Shown here piece after piece: positions 31,989-39,568 of a stretch of DNA of 39,568 nucleotides. Source of the DNA: Oscillospiraceae bacterium (GTDB lineage Bacteria > Bacillota > Clostridia > UMGS1810); assembly GCA_015069015.1 (NCBI GenBank), contig SVJK01000013.1:1-39568 (forward strand), in the 5' to 3' direction. How positions within the stretch are numbered: the first letter of the stretch is position 1; each line of letters starts with the position of its first letter. The translations under genes and the position numbers were made by a program. The notes under the pieces were generated by a model that saw nothing but the letters and a program-made list of their open reading frames with translations, was not told where the DNA came from and made no database searches.

Positions 31989-33071
31989 ATGGATATTAAA
32001 ACTTTGGTGCTGTGCTTTTCAATAGCATTTGCAATCAGTTTGGCGGCAACGCCTTTTGTTAAAAATCTTGCATACAAAATAGGTGCGGTAGATGTTCCTG
32101 ATGATGAGCGTCGTATTCATAAAAAACCGATTCCGCGTCTTGGTGGACTTGCAATTTTTTACGGATTTCTCATTGCGGTTTTATGTTTTGCAAAATTTGA
32201 TCAGCAGCTTAAGGGCATCATCATAGGTTCACTAATAATTGTGGGAGTCAGCATTATTGATGACGTAAAGCAACTCAGGGCTTTAATAAAACTTGTCGCA
32301 CAGATTCTTGCGGCACTTGTTGCGGTGGTTCACAATGTGAGAATAAGCGCCATAAGTGTTCCGGGATTTATTTCAGAGACAGGCATTGTGGAACTTGGAA
32401 TGTTTAGTATTCCCGTAACCGTCATATGGATAATTGCAGTTACTAATGCGGTTAACCTTATAGATGGACTTGACGGTCTTGCAGTGGGTGTTTCTTCCAT
32501 TGCATCATTTTCTCTTTTCTTCATTGCCATACTTGGCGGAGAACAGGATGTTGCAATTATAGCGGCGGCACTTGCAGGCGGGTGCCTTGGCTTTATGCCT
32601 TATAACTTTAACCCTGCAAAAATATTCATGGGTGACACAGGCTCCCAGTTCCTTGGGTATATGCTTTCCGTAATATGTATTCAAGGACTTTTCAAAGGCT
32701 ATGCGGTAATTTCCTTCATAGTTCCGTTTCTCATTATGGCACTTCCTCTGTTTGATACCTGCTTTGCAATTATCCGCAGAGCAATCAATCACAAACCCAT
32801 AATGGGTGCAGACAGAGGACATCTTCATCACAGGCTTCTCGACAGCGGATTTTCGCAGAAGGAAACTGTTGCAATTCTCTATGTAATAACCACAATTCTT
32901 GGTCTCAGTGCAGTTTTGGTTCTTGAAAGAGGTTCGTATGTTGCAGGGCTTCTTCTTACTGTTGCTGTGGGCTGTGCTTTTGGAATATATAAACTTTTCA
33001 GAAAAAGATTTAACCGTAAAAGGGCAGAAGCACTTGCTGAGGGTGAACAATCAAACACAGAAACAAAATAG
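31989..33071 (+). CDS. Undecaprenyl-phosphate glycosyl-1-phosphate transferase (WecA/TagO/MraY family)
   Basis: A 360-residue polytopic membrane enzyme with about ten hydrophobic segments. It is expected to transfer a sugar-1-phosphate (often GlcNAc) from UDP-sugar to undecaprenyl phosphate, the first step of wall teichoic acid or similar polymers. Motifs are DVPDDERRIHKKPIPRLGG, IIDDVKQLRALIKL, NAVNLIDGLDGLAVG, NPAKIFMGDTGSQFLG and the HHRLLDSGFSQKE loop. GTGAGGT lies 6 bp before ATG 31989; GTG at 31977 lies within it and is rejected. TagO-type secondary wall polymers are what SLH proteins bind, a possible functional link to the serpin. Confidence 0.9.
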   Translation: MDIKTLVLCFSIAFAISLAATPFVKNLAYKIGAVDVPDDERRIHKKPIPRLGGLAIFYGFLIAVLCFAKFDQQLKGIIIGSLIIVGVSIIDDVKQLRALIKLVAQILAALVAVVHNVRISAISVPGFISETGIVELGMFSIPVTVIWIIAVTNAVNLIDGLDGLAVGVSSIASFSLFFIAILGGEQDVAIIAAALAGGCLGFMPYNFNPAKIFMGDTGSQFLGYMLSVICIQGLFKGYAVISFIVPFLIMALPLFDTCFAIIRRAINHKPIMGADRGHLHHRLLDSGFSQKETVAILYVITTILGLSAVLVLERGSYVAGLLLTVAVGCAFGIYKLFRKRFNRKRAEALAEGEQSNTETK

Positions 33072-33121
33072 CTTAAACAGGAAAAGCATATGTTTGCTTT
33101 TGGAAAAATTTGCACAGAAAT

Positions 33122-33162
33122 AAAAACCATTGTTATCAAAGTTTGGGTAACAATGGTTTTTT
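33122..33162. terminator. Bidirectional terminator between convergent genes
   Basis: AAAAACCATTGTTA (33122-33135) pairs perfectly with TAACAATGGTTTTT (33148-33161) around a 12-nt loop. A-tract and T-tract flanks let it serve the glycosyl-phosphate transferase on the plus strand and the permease gene on the minus strand. Confidence 0.88.
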
Positions 33163-33202
33163 CTGTTCATATTGGTTTATTGTACTATTACGAAGATAAT
33201 TT

Positions 33203-34015
33203 TTATTTTCTTATTGCTCCGATTACAGAAAAGACAATAAATACAAAAAGATTAACAAGTGTTACTGAGGAGCCTGCAGGAACTGAGTCAAAAATAATGG
33301 AAAGACAAAATCCTGTGAGGAAGCAAAAAGCAGAGATTATAACAGAACTTACAGTAACTGAAAAGAAAGATTTGAAAATCCTCATGGACGATATGGCAGG
33401 GAAAACAATAAGAGCCGATATTAAAAGAGCACCCATAAGTCTCATGCCGATAACAACTGTGACAGATACTAAAATTGCAATTACAGTGTTATAAAAATTC
33501 ACTTTCATTCCTGTCGCCCTTGAGAATTCTTCGTCAAACGTGACAGAAAAAATACGGTTGTACATAAGAATGAAAATAGTCATAACTGCCATTGAAAGAA
33601 CAACCGATAAAATAACATCGTTTTTTTCAACAGCATATAAACTTCCGATAAGATAACTGTTCATATCAGTTCCTGAACCGAAATATGATATAAGTAGAAT
33701 ACCGACAGCAAGCGAAGAACTTGAAATTATTGCAATTAGGGAATCACCTTTTATAATTTTCCCGCCAAAACGCAAAAGGAGTATCGATGCAAGTGCCACA
33801 AGAGGAATTGCAACTTTCAAGGGTGCAAATCCAAGTACGGATGCAAGAGCCAGCGCACCAAAACTTATGTGCGAAAGTCCGTCACCAATCATTGAATATC
33901 TTTTTAAAACAAGAATAACCCCCAGAATTGATGCACACAAAGACACGCAAAGTCCAACAATGAGGCCGTAACTTAAAAACTGATATGAAAATATATCCGA
34001 TATAATCTCTCTCAT
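33203..34015 (-). CDS. znuB: Metal (zinc/manganese) ABC transporter permease
   Basis: A 270-residue integral membrane protein of the ABC-3 family with about eight hydrophobic segments. Family motifs are KRYSMIGDGLSHISFGALAL and GMRLMGALLISALIVFPAIS. It forms the channel for a metal ion, most likely zinc given the His-rich binding protein. The ATG at 34015 (GGGAGAG ahead) overlaps the ATPase gene stop by 4 bp; the ATG at 34030 is further into the ATPase gene and lacks a site. Last gene of the regulator-binding protein-ATPase-permease operon. Confidence 0.9.
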   Translation of the reverse strand: MREIISDIFSYQFLSYGLIVGLCVSLCASILGVILVLKRYSMIGDGLSHISFGALALASVLGFAPLKVAIPLVALASILLLRFGGKIIKGDSLIAIISSSSLAVGILLISYFGSGTDMNSYLIGSLYAVEKNDVILSVVLSMAVMTIFILMYNRIFSVTFDEEFSRATGMKVNFYNTVIAILVSVTVVIGMRLMGALLISALIVFPAISSMRIFKSFFSVTVSSVIISAFCFLTGFCLSIIFDSVPAGSSVTLVNLFVFIVFSVIGAIRK

Positions 34016-34716
34016 ATGTTTCTCTCCCAAAATCCACCGTTTTCGGCAGCAAGTTTATATTCTGAACTTTTCCCCGAAAACATAGTTTTTTGCTGACCAA
34101 GATGAAGAATATGTTTTGAATTTTTAATAACTCTTTTAATATCGTGGGAAATCATAATTATTGTAATTCCGTCTTTATTGAGTTTGTCAATGATTTCATA
34201 CATTTCCTGTGCGGCAATTGAGTCAAGACCGTTGACGGGCTCATCCAAAACAAGCACCTTCTGTGATGCGCAAATTGCCCTTGCAAGAAGTACCCGTTGT
34301 TTTTGACCACCTGAAAGATCCTGAAAACTTTTTTTTGAAAGGTGATCGATTTCAAGTTTTTTCATTGCCTCGATTGCCTTTTTTTTGTCTTTTTTTGAAT
34401 AAAAGGGCTTAAATACGGAACCTGAAATTGTTCCTGAAATAACAACCTCTCTTACTGATGCGGGAAAATCTTTCTGAACGGGAGTTTGTTGAGGAAGATA
34501 TCCGATTTTTTCAAGGCTTGTCCCGTCTTTTGTCACAATACTTCCGCTGTCAATTTTTTTCAGACCGAGAAGACCTTTTAAAAGTGTGGTTTTTCCGGTA
34601 CCGTTTTCTCCCACAATGCAAAGATAATCGCCCTCTTCAATTTCAAGACTTAGATTGCTGATTACTCTTTTACCCTCGTAGGACATATTTAGATTATTTA
34701 AAGTTATAAGAGACAT
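34012..34716 (-). CDS. znuC: Metal (zinc) ABC transporter ATP-binding protein
   Basis: A 234-residue ABC ATPase powering metal import. Walker A is GENGTGKTTLL, the Q-loop is GYLPQQTPV, the signature is LSGGQKQRVLLARA, Walker B is VLVLDEPVNGLD and the switch His is in MISHDIKRV. It is on the same strand, 1 bp after the binding-protein gene and overlapping the permease gene by ATGA, so the three are translationally coupled. Confidence 0.93.
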   Translation of the reverse strand: MSLITLNNLNMSYEGKRVISNLSLEIEEGDYLCIVGENGTGKTTLLKGLLGLKKIDSGSIVTKDGTSLEKIGYLPQQTPVQKDFPASVREVVISGTISGSVFKPFYSKKDKKKAIEAMKKLEIDHLSKKSFQDLSGGQKQRVLLARAICASQKVLVLDEPVNGLDSIAAQEMYEIIDKLNKDGITIIMISHDIKRVIKNSKHILHLGQQKTMFSGKSSEYKLAAENGGFWERNI

Positions 34717-34717
34717 A

Positions 34718-35689
34718 TTACAAAAGAGCCTCCTTTAAATGTGTTATGTTTTGACTCATCAAGTCAATATACGTTTTTCCATTTTCAAAATCTTCATTTC
34801 CTATGCTCTGGCAGGAATGAAGAACCAAGATTTCTGCACCTGTTTCCCTTGAAATTGCATTTGCAACTCTTTTGTCAGACTGCTCAGTGCAAAAAACGAT
34901 ACCAATTTTGTCTTCCCCGATTTTGTCAATAATTTTTATCATATCCGACGGATTTGCTTCACTTTCGTGTCCGCATCCGGGTATGGCTGATAAATAATTA
35001 ACGTCAATGTATTCAGTAAGATAAAGATAAGGGAAACGGTCTCCCACAATCAGAGTATCATTTTTAAGATTATCTCTGATATGTGTTAACTCATTTTTCA
35101 AAGTTTTGATTTTTTCTATATAGTTTTTGGCATTTTCTCTGTATGCATCGGAATTTTCAATGTCTTTTTCACACATTGCGTCGCATATGGCATCAATCAT
35201 CAAAACAGCGTTATCAGGATTTAGCCATATATGTTCATCATATCCCGAACCAAATTCACATTCGTCGTGACTGTGACCGTGATGAGAGTGAGAGTGGGTG
35301 TGGCCACTGCTTTCCTTTTTTATGAGTGTTACATAATTTGCAAGAGGCACTTTCACAATGTCCTTTGCATCTTCAAGTTCCGTGATTTCGTGAATCCACA
35401 CATCCGATTCGCCACCGTTATATATAAACACATCTGATTCCGTAATTCTTTTTATATCAGAAAATGATGGCTCGTATCCGTGATATTCACTTCCGGGTTT
35501 CATTATCATATGAACATCGCAAAGACCGCCTGAAATGGCTCTTGCAAAATCATATTGAACAAAGTTTACGGCAGTAACTGTCATTTTGTCATTTGCTCTG
35601 TTGTCTTTTTGCACACAGCCTGTGCACAGGCACAAAAGTACAGAAAGAACCATACATGCTATTAAATTTTTCAAAGATAAGTTTTTCAT
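34718..35689 (-). CDS. znuA: Zinc-type ABC transporter substrate-binding lipoprotein
   Basis: A 323-residue cluster A-I binding protein. The signal peptide ends in lipobox LCTGC (Cys25). A His-rich loop at about 129-142 (HTHSHSHHGHSHDE) is typical of zinc-specific ZnuA/AdcA proteins. Metal-site residues include His60-70 region GSEYHGYEPS, DEHIWLNPDN and the later GCGHESEANPSD. The ATG at 35689 is chosen because AAAGGA lies 7 bp ahead; an ATG at 35758 would overlap the Fur-family gene and place the signal peptide internally. It is 19 bp downstream of the regulator. Confidence 0.92.
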   Translation of the reverse strand: MKNLSLKNLIACMVLSVLLCLCTGCVQKDNRANDKMTVTAVNFVQYDFARAISGGLCDVHMIMKPGSEYHGYEPSFSDIKRITESDVFIYNGGESDVWIHEITELEDAKDIVKVPLANYVTLIKKESSGHTHSHSHHGHSHDECEFGSGYDEHIWLNPDNAVLMIDAICDAMCEKDIENSDAYRENAKNYIEKIKTLKNELTHIRDNLKNDTLIVGDRFPYLYLTEYIDVNYLSAIPGCGHESEANPSDMIKIIDKIGEDKIGIVFCTEQSDKRVANAISRETGAEILVLHSCQSIGNEDFENGKTYIDLMSQNITHLKEALL

Positions 35690-35708
35690 AACAGAATCCT
35701 TTTGTATG

Positions 35709-36110
35709 CTATTTGCCGTTACAATTATCGCAAAGTCCGTAAAGAGTTGTTTTTCCAATATCCAGAAAAAACTTGTGTTCGTCTTTTATATGATCTTTAA
35801 ATGAATCCATCAAATGACAGTCCATATGAATAAGCGTTCCGCAACCGGTACACTTTAGATGAAAATGGTGATTGCACTCTTCCTGATTCTCGCTATATTG
35901 ATACAAAGCCCCCTCAGAATTTGAGCCGATATATTTTTTTATAAGCCCTTCTTTTTCAAATTTGGAAAGAGTTCGATATACGGTTGCCTCACCGAGATTC
36001 ACTTCGGGCATCCTTATAAGCTCCTTTGCACTGAAACATTTTTGGGGACATTCCTTGAAAATGTTTAACAAACTCATTCTTTGTTTTGTATTGTATCCTC
36101 TGGTTTCCAT
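35709..36110 (-). CDS. Fur-family metalloregulator (probably Zur)
   Basis: A 133-residue Fur-family repressor. The winged HTH is in NTKQRMSLLNIFKECPQKCF and LGEATVYRTLSKFEKEGLIK. The dimer domain has CNHHFHLKCTGCG and a C-terminal CDNC; the two CxxC pairs would form the structural zinc site. It is the first gene of the zinc-type importer operon, with GAGGTGG ahead of the ATG. An operator-like palindrome and SigA promoter lie directly upstream, so it probably represses its own operon when metal is plentiful. The context favours zinc, but the operator looks closer to a Fur box, so iron or manganese is not excluded. Confidence 0.9.
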   Translation of the reverse strand: METRGYNTKQRMSLLNIFKECPQKCFSAKELIRMPEVNLGEATVYRTLSKFEKEGLIKKYIGSNSEGALYQYSENQEECNHHFHLKCTGCGTLIHMDCHLMDSFKDHIKDEHKFFLDIGKTTLYGLCDNCNGK

Positions 36111-36125
36111 ATTCCACCTCGAATT

Positions 36126-36140
36126 TGATAGTGATTATCA
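36126..36140. promoter_or_regulatory. Fur-type operator (7-1-7 palindrome)
   Basis: TGATAGTGATTATCA is a 7-1-7 inverted repeat with one mismatch to the classical TGATAATnATTATCA Fur box. A wider AATTTGA/TCAAATT pair (36122-36128 and 36144-36150) flanks it. It covers the expected transcription start of the Fur-family gene. Confidence 0.75.
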
Positions 36141-36147
36141 TTTTCAA

Positions 36148-36176
36148 ATTGTAACATAAAATCCACTAAATGTCAA
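36148..36176 (-). promoter_or_regulatory. SigA promoter of the Fur-family/zinc importer operon
   Basis: On the minus strand TTGACA (36176-36171) and TACAAT (36153-36148) are separated by exactly 17 bp, a near-consensus promoter. The operator lies immediately downstream of the -10 box. Confidence 0.85.
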
Positions 36177-36221
36177 TCAATAGATAAATATAAACTTATT
36201 GTTAATTTTTAACTCCAAATA

Positions 36222-36250
36222 TTGAAAATATTTTTTTGTTAATATATAAT
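36222..36250 (+). promoter_or_regulatory. SigA promoter of the ABC exporter pair
   Basis: TTGAAA (36222-36227) and TATAAT (36245-36250) are separated by 17 bp, 53 bp before the exporter ATG at 36303. The spacer contains a T run. Confidence 0.75.
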
Positions 36251-36302
36251 AAAAATAATAATAGAGTATTATGGGTAGTATTTGTATGCAGGGAGAAAAA
36301 CA

Positions 36303-38036
36303 ATGAAACAATATTTTAAATATATAAAACCTCATATTCTTTTCTTTATTTTTGGGCCAATTTTTATGATAACGGAAGTTGTGGGAGAAGTGCTTATGCC
36401 AAAACTCATTTCCGTCATAATAGACTCAGGTGTTTCCAAAGGCGACCTTTCATCTGTTACTGCAACGGGAATTATGATGATTTTTGTTGCTGTTATGATG
36501 ATGGCAGGCGGAGTTTTAGGAAACTATTTTGCAGTCAGAGCATCAGTTGGCTTTGCCACAAACCTAAGGTCAGATCTTTTCAAAAAGGTGCAGAAGTTTT
36601 CCTTTAAAAATATTGATGAATTTTCCACAGGTTCCCTTGTAACCCGACTCACAAATGACATAACTCAGATGCAAAACGTTATCAGAATGAGCCTTGTAAT
36701 GCTCCTTCGTGCTCCCGGAATGCTTATCGGTGCACTTATTATGGCAATAAGCATAAACAGGTCTCTTGCAACAGTAATTGCAATTGTAATCCCCATTCTT
36801 GCCACAGCCATAATAACCATAATGGTAAAGGCTTTCCCAAGATTTAACATTATGCAGAAAAAACTTGACAAGGTTAATTCTGACATTCAGGAAAACCTTA
36901 CCAATGTGAGAGTTGTAAAATCCTTTGTAAGGACAGATTACGAAAATGAAAAATTCTCAAAGTCAAACCGTGACCTGAGGGATTCAACTCTGAGAGCAAT
37001 GTATCTTGTCATAAAAAATGGCCCTGTTATGACTCTCATGATGAATATCACGACTCTTGCCGTTGTCTGGATGGGCGGTAATTTCATAATAAAGGGAAGT
37101 ATGGAAGTTGGTGAACTTACTGCATTTACAACCTACATTGTCCAGATTTTAATGTCTCTTATGATGGTTTCAATGATAATTTTAAACGCATCCCGTGCTC
37201 TGGCATCTTCAAAGAGAATAAAAGAAGTTTTAAATGCCAAATCTGACATAACCGATGATAATGCCAAAGAAAAAGACAAGAAAATAGAAAAGGGAATTGT
37301 TGAATTTAAAAATGTAAGTTTCAGTTATAATCCTTCGTCTTCCTTAAAAATTCTCGATGGCATAAGTTTTTGCGTAAATTCCGGCGAAACTCTTGGGATT
37401 ATCGGAGCAACGGGTTCCGGTAAAACAAGCCTTGTTCAGCTGATTCCGAGACTGTATGATGTGACAGATGGAGAAATTCTGATAGACGGCACAGATGTAA
37501 GAGACTATTCTCTCTACAATCTCCGTGAGGGGGTTGCAATGGTTCTTCAGAAAAACACCCTCTTTTCCGGAACAATTGAGGAGAATCTGCGTTGGGGAAA
37601 AGAAGATGCGACAGATGAAGAACTCACCCGCTTCACAACCTATGCTCAGGCACATTCTTTCATAACGTCTTTCAAAGACGGATATGAGACAGAACTCGGT
37701 CAGGGAGGAGTCAATGTATCAGGCGGTCAGAAACAAAGACTCTGCATTGCAAGAGCACTTATAAAAAACCCAAAAATACTCATTCTTGATGACAGTACAA
37801 GTGCAGTAGACACTGCCACAGAAACAAGAATAAGGGAAAGTTTTTCAAATGACCTCAGAGACACAACCAAAATAATAATTGCTCAGAGAATCACATCTGT
37901 TATGGATGCAGACAAAATTCTTGTGATAGATGACGGAAAAATAGTGGGAGAGGGAACACACAGAGAACTTCTTGAAACTAATTCCCACTATCAGGAAATA
38001 TACTATTCTCAGAAAGACAAGGAGGCGAATGCATAA
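36303..38036 (+). CDS. Heterodimeric ABC exporter, subunit with degenerate catalytic site
   Basis: A 577-residue half-exporter. Six membrane helices occupy about 1-310. The ATPase domain follows with Walker A GATGSGKTS, Q-loop MVLQKNTLF, signature VSGGQKQRL, Walker B ILILDDSTSAVD and a final Gln (IIIAQRITS) where His is usual. The residue after Walker B is Asp rather than the catalytic Glu, as in the degenerate-site subunit of BmrC/BmrD-type pairs. The exported substrate is unknown (drugs, lipids or peptides). The ATG at 36303 has GGGAGA ahead; TTG at 36282 is rejected. Its stop overlaps the partner's start by 1 bp. Confidence 0.92.
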   Translation: MKQYFKYIKPHILFFIFGPIFMITEVVGEVLMPKLISVIIDSGVSKGDLSSVTATGIMMIFVAVMMMAGGVLGNYFAVRASVGFATNLRSDLFKKVQKFSFKNIDEFSTGSLVTRLTNDITQMQNVIRMSLVMLLRAPGMLIGALIMAISINRSLATVIAIVIPILATAIITIMVKAFPRFNIMQKKLDKVNSDIQENLTNVRVVKSFVRTDYENEKFSKSNRDLRDSTLRAMYLVIKNGPVMTLMMNITTLAVVWMGGNFIIKGSMEVGELTAFTTYIVQILMSLMMVSMIILNASRALASSKRIKEVLNAKSDITDDNAKEKDKKIEKGIVEFKNVSFSYNPSSSLKILDGISFCVNSGETLGIIGATGSGKTSLVQLIPRLYDVTDGEILIDGTDVRDYSLYNLREGVAMVLQKNTLFSGTIEENLRWGKEDATDEELTRFTTYAQAHSFITSFKDGYETELGQGGVNVSGGQKQRLCIARALIKNPKILILDDSTSAVDTATETRIRESFSNDLRDTTKIIIAQRITSVMDADKILVIDDGKIVGEGTHRELLETNSHYQEIYYSQKDKEANA

Positions 38037-39568
38037 TGGATATGTCAAAAAAAGAACGCCTCATAAAACGCTATAGCGCAAAACCTTTCAATATGCCCAA
38101 TATGCCAAAAGGCCCCGGAGGTCCGGGACGGAGAGGCAGACAAATGGGAAAAGGGGGCAAACCTAAAGATACCATTGCCGTAATAAAAAGACTTTTTGGC
38201 TATATTGCAAATGACAAACTTAAGATTGTCGCATCATTCTTGTGCGTGATAGTAACTGCCATATCAACCCTTGCAGGCTCATATATGCTTCGTCCCATAA
38301 TAAATAATTACATTATTCCCGGCGATGTCAAAGGCCTGTTTATGGCATTGATGCTTATGGCTGTCATATACCTTGCAGGTGTTGCATCATCATACATTCA
38401 GTCAAAAATAATGATAGGCATATCCCAAAGAGCCCTTTGCCGCATAAGAGAAGATTTGTTTTTCAAAATGCAAAAACTTCCCGTAAGGTTTTTTGACACC
38501 AACACAAACGGAGAAATTATGAGCCGCTTTACAAATGATGTGGACACCATTGGCGAAATGCTCAATTCAACAATTATTTCTCTTTTTTCAGGGGTAATAA
38601 CCATTGTCGGAACATTTTCTCTTATGATATATACAAATTGGATGCTTGCCATCATCACAATAGTAATGATACCTGTGTTTATTCGTGTTGCCACATTTCT
38701 TGCAGGGAAAAACCGTAAAAACTTTTCCGAGCAACAAAAGGCTTTGGGGGCTGTTAACGGGTATATTGAAGAAACAGTTTCAGGACAGAAAGTTGTAAAG
38801 GTTTTCAATCACGAAAAAAGAGCAGAAGAAGAGTTTGACATTCTCAATGAAGAACTTTGCAAAAGACAAACCAAAGCCCAGTTTTTCGGTTCAATGATGG
38901 GGCCTGTAATGGGTAATTTGAGTCAGATTAACTATTCTTTAACTGCATTAATCGGTGGACTTATGTGTATAGTTCGGGGGTTTGATGTTGGCGGACTTGC
39001 GGTTTTTGTAAACTATTCACGTCAGTTCAGCCGTCCCATAAATGAACTTTCCATGCAGGTAACAAACATTTTTTCAGCCCTTTCGGGTGCAGAGAGAGTT
39101 TTTGCAATTATGGACGAAAAGGCAGAATCTGATATTGACGATAAACCCTCAATCGGTGAGGTATTTGGAAAAGTGGAACTTAAAAACGTATCCTTTGGCT
39201 ACAATCCCGACAGGATGGTCTTAAAAAATATAAATCTTGTTGCCGAAAAAGGGAAAAAGGTGGCGTTTGTAGGTTCGACAGGTGCGGGTAAAACAACAGT
39301 TACAAACCTCATTAGCCGTTTTTACGACATAGAAGAGGGCGAAATTCTTTTTGACGGAAAAGATATCAAAGACTACAACAAATACAGTCTCAGAAAGAAT
39401 ATCGCCATGGTACTTCAGGACACTCATCTTTTCACAGGAACTGTAATGGAAAATATAAGATACGGAAGACTTGAAGCAACTGATGACGAGGTTATAGAGG
39501 CTGCAAAAACTGCAAGCGCTCATTCTTTCATTATGAGACTTCCCGATGGCTACAATACAATACTTGAA
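38036..39568 (+). CDS. Heterodimeric ABC exporter, partner subunit (partial at window end)
   Basis: The frame is open from ATG 38036 to the right edge (511 codons). AAGGAGG lies 10 bp before the start, and the start overlaps the upstream stop (TAATG). The N-terminus has a Gly/Pro/Arg-rich extension (MPKGPGGPGRRGRQMGKGG) seen in partner subunits of Firmicutes heterodimeric exporters. The membrane domain follows, with SRFTNDVDTIGEMLNST and a coupling helix. Then the ATPase begins with Walker A GSTGAGKTT and Q-loop MVLQDTHLF. The signature and Walker B lie outside the window, so the expected intact catalytic Glu cannot be checked. Confidence 0.93.
   Translation, partial: MDMSKKERLIKRYSAKPFNMPNMPKGPGGPGRRGRQMGKGGKPKDTIAVIKRLFGYIANDKLKIVASFLCVIVTAISTLAGSYMLRPIINNYIIPGDVKGLFMALMLMAVIYLAGVASSYIQSKIMIGISQRALCRIREDLFFKMQKLPVRFFDTNTNGEIMSRFTNDVDTIGEMLNSTIISLFSGVITIVGTFSLMIYTNWMLAIITIVMIPVFIRVATFLAGKNRKNFSEQQKALGAVNGYIEETVSGQKVVKVFNHEKRAEEEFDILNEELCKRQTKAQFFGSMMGPVMGNLSQINYSLTALIGGLMCIVRGFDVGGLAVFVNYSRQFSRPINELSMQVTNIFSALSGAERVFAIMDEKAESDIDDKPSIGEVFGKVELKNVSFGYNPDRMVLKNINLVAEKGKKVAFVGSTGAGKTTVTNLISRFYDIEEGEILFDGKDIKDYNKYSLRKNIAMVLQDTHLFTGTVMENIRYGRLEATDDEVIEAAKTASAHSFIMRLPDGYNTILE

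Noticed and set aside
33090-33494. Plus-strand 134-codon frame after the glycosyl-phosphate transferase
   Set aside because: It runs across a strong bidirectional terminator and antisense to the clear permease gene.
1-39568. CRISPR array, tRNA or rRNA genes, prophage
   Set aside because: No repeat-spacer pattern, cloverleaf sequence, rRNA motif or phage structural gene was seen; the lone truncated recombinase is not enough to call an integrated element.

Overview
The window is a low-GC Firmicutes (class Clostridia) chromosome segment, probably from a gut-type anaerobe. The evidence is AT-rich DNA with short intergenic gaps and strong AGGAGG-type ribosome binding sites. The gene orders dgt-dnaG-rpoD and rimP-nusA-ylxR-ylxQ-infB-rbfA-nrnA-truB-ribF are also classic for Firmicutes. 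No tRNA, rRNA, CRISPR array or prophage was seen.

Layout. (1) 1-5416 is accessory: the C-terminal winged helix of a truncated protein, a HAD phosphatase, an M20 peptidase, an alpha/beta hydrolase, a C-terminally truncated large serine recombinase whose ribosome binding site lies inside a 21-bp hairpin, the tail of a cysteine-rich clostridial protein, and an iron-sulfur-flavoprotein-like reductase. (2) 5431-14542 is one long co-directional block: dGTPase, DNA primase (frameshifted), major sigma factor, an SLBB/HhH ComEA-like membrane protein, an OmpR-type response regulator, its histidine kinase, a GerMN lipoprotein and type I glutamine synthetase, closed by a bidirectional terminator. (3) 14663-16966 holds a metallophosphoesterase and a PHP-domain phosphoesterase transcribed divergently from an AraC-type regulator. 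(4) 17046-19993 is a secretion locus: a small exported protein and a 772-residue exported protein joining a shortened SBP_bac_3 domain, three SLH-like repeats and a full serpin. It is followed by the relic of another signal-peptide gene and a terminator. (5) 20145-27868 is the nusA-infB operon with its promoter and a leader hairpin; nusA is frameshifted. (6) 27917-33071 holds a glycoside-hydrolase-like protein of no family I recognise, mannose-6-phosphate isomerase, tryptophanyl-tRNA synthetase and a WecA/TagO-type glycosyl-phosphate transferase. (7) 33203-36176 is a minus-strand Fur-family regulator plus zinc-type ABC importer operon with a good promoter and Fur-type operator. (8) 36222-39568 is a heterodimeric ABC exporter pair; the second subunit runs off the window.

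How the genes fit together. The housekeeping blocks couple replication priming, transcription and translation initiation. The response regulator, kinase and GerMN lipoprotein overlap each other and look like an envelope-stress module resembling actinobacterial mtrA-mtrB-lpqB. The most unusual locus is the serpin: signal peptide, SLH repeats and an inhibitory-type hinge together suggest a protease inhibitor displayed on the cell wall. Two essential genes (dnaG, nusA) each carry what looks like a one-base loss beside a homopolymer, which points to assembly errors rather than real inactivation.
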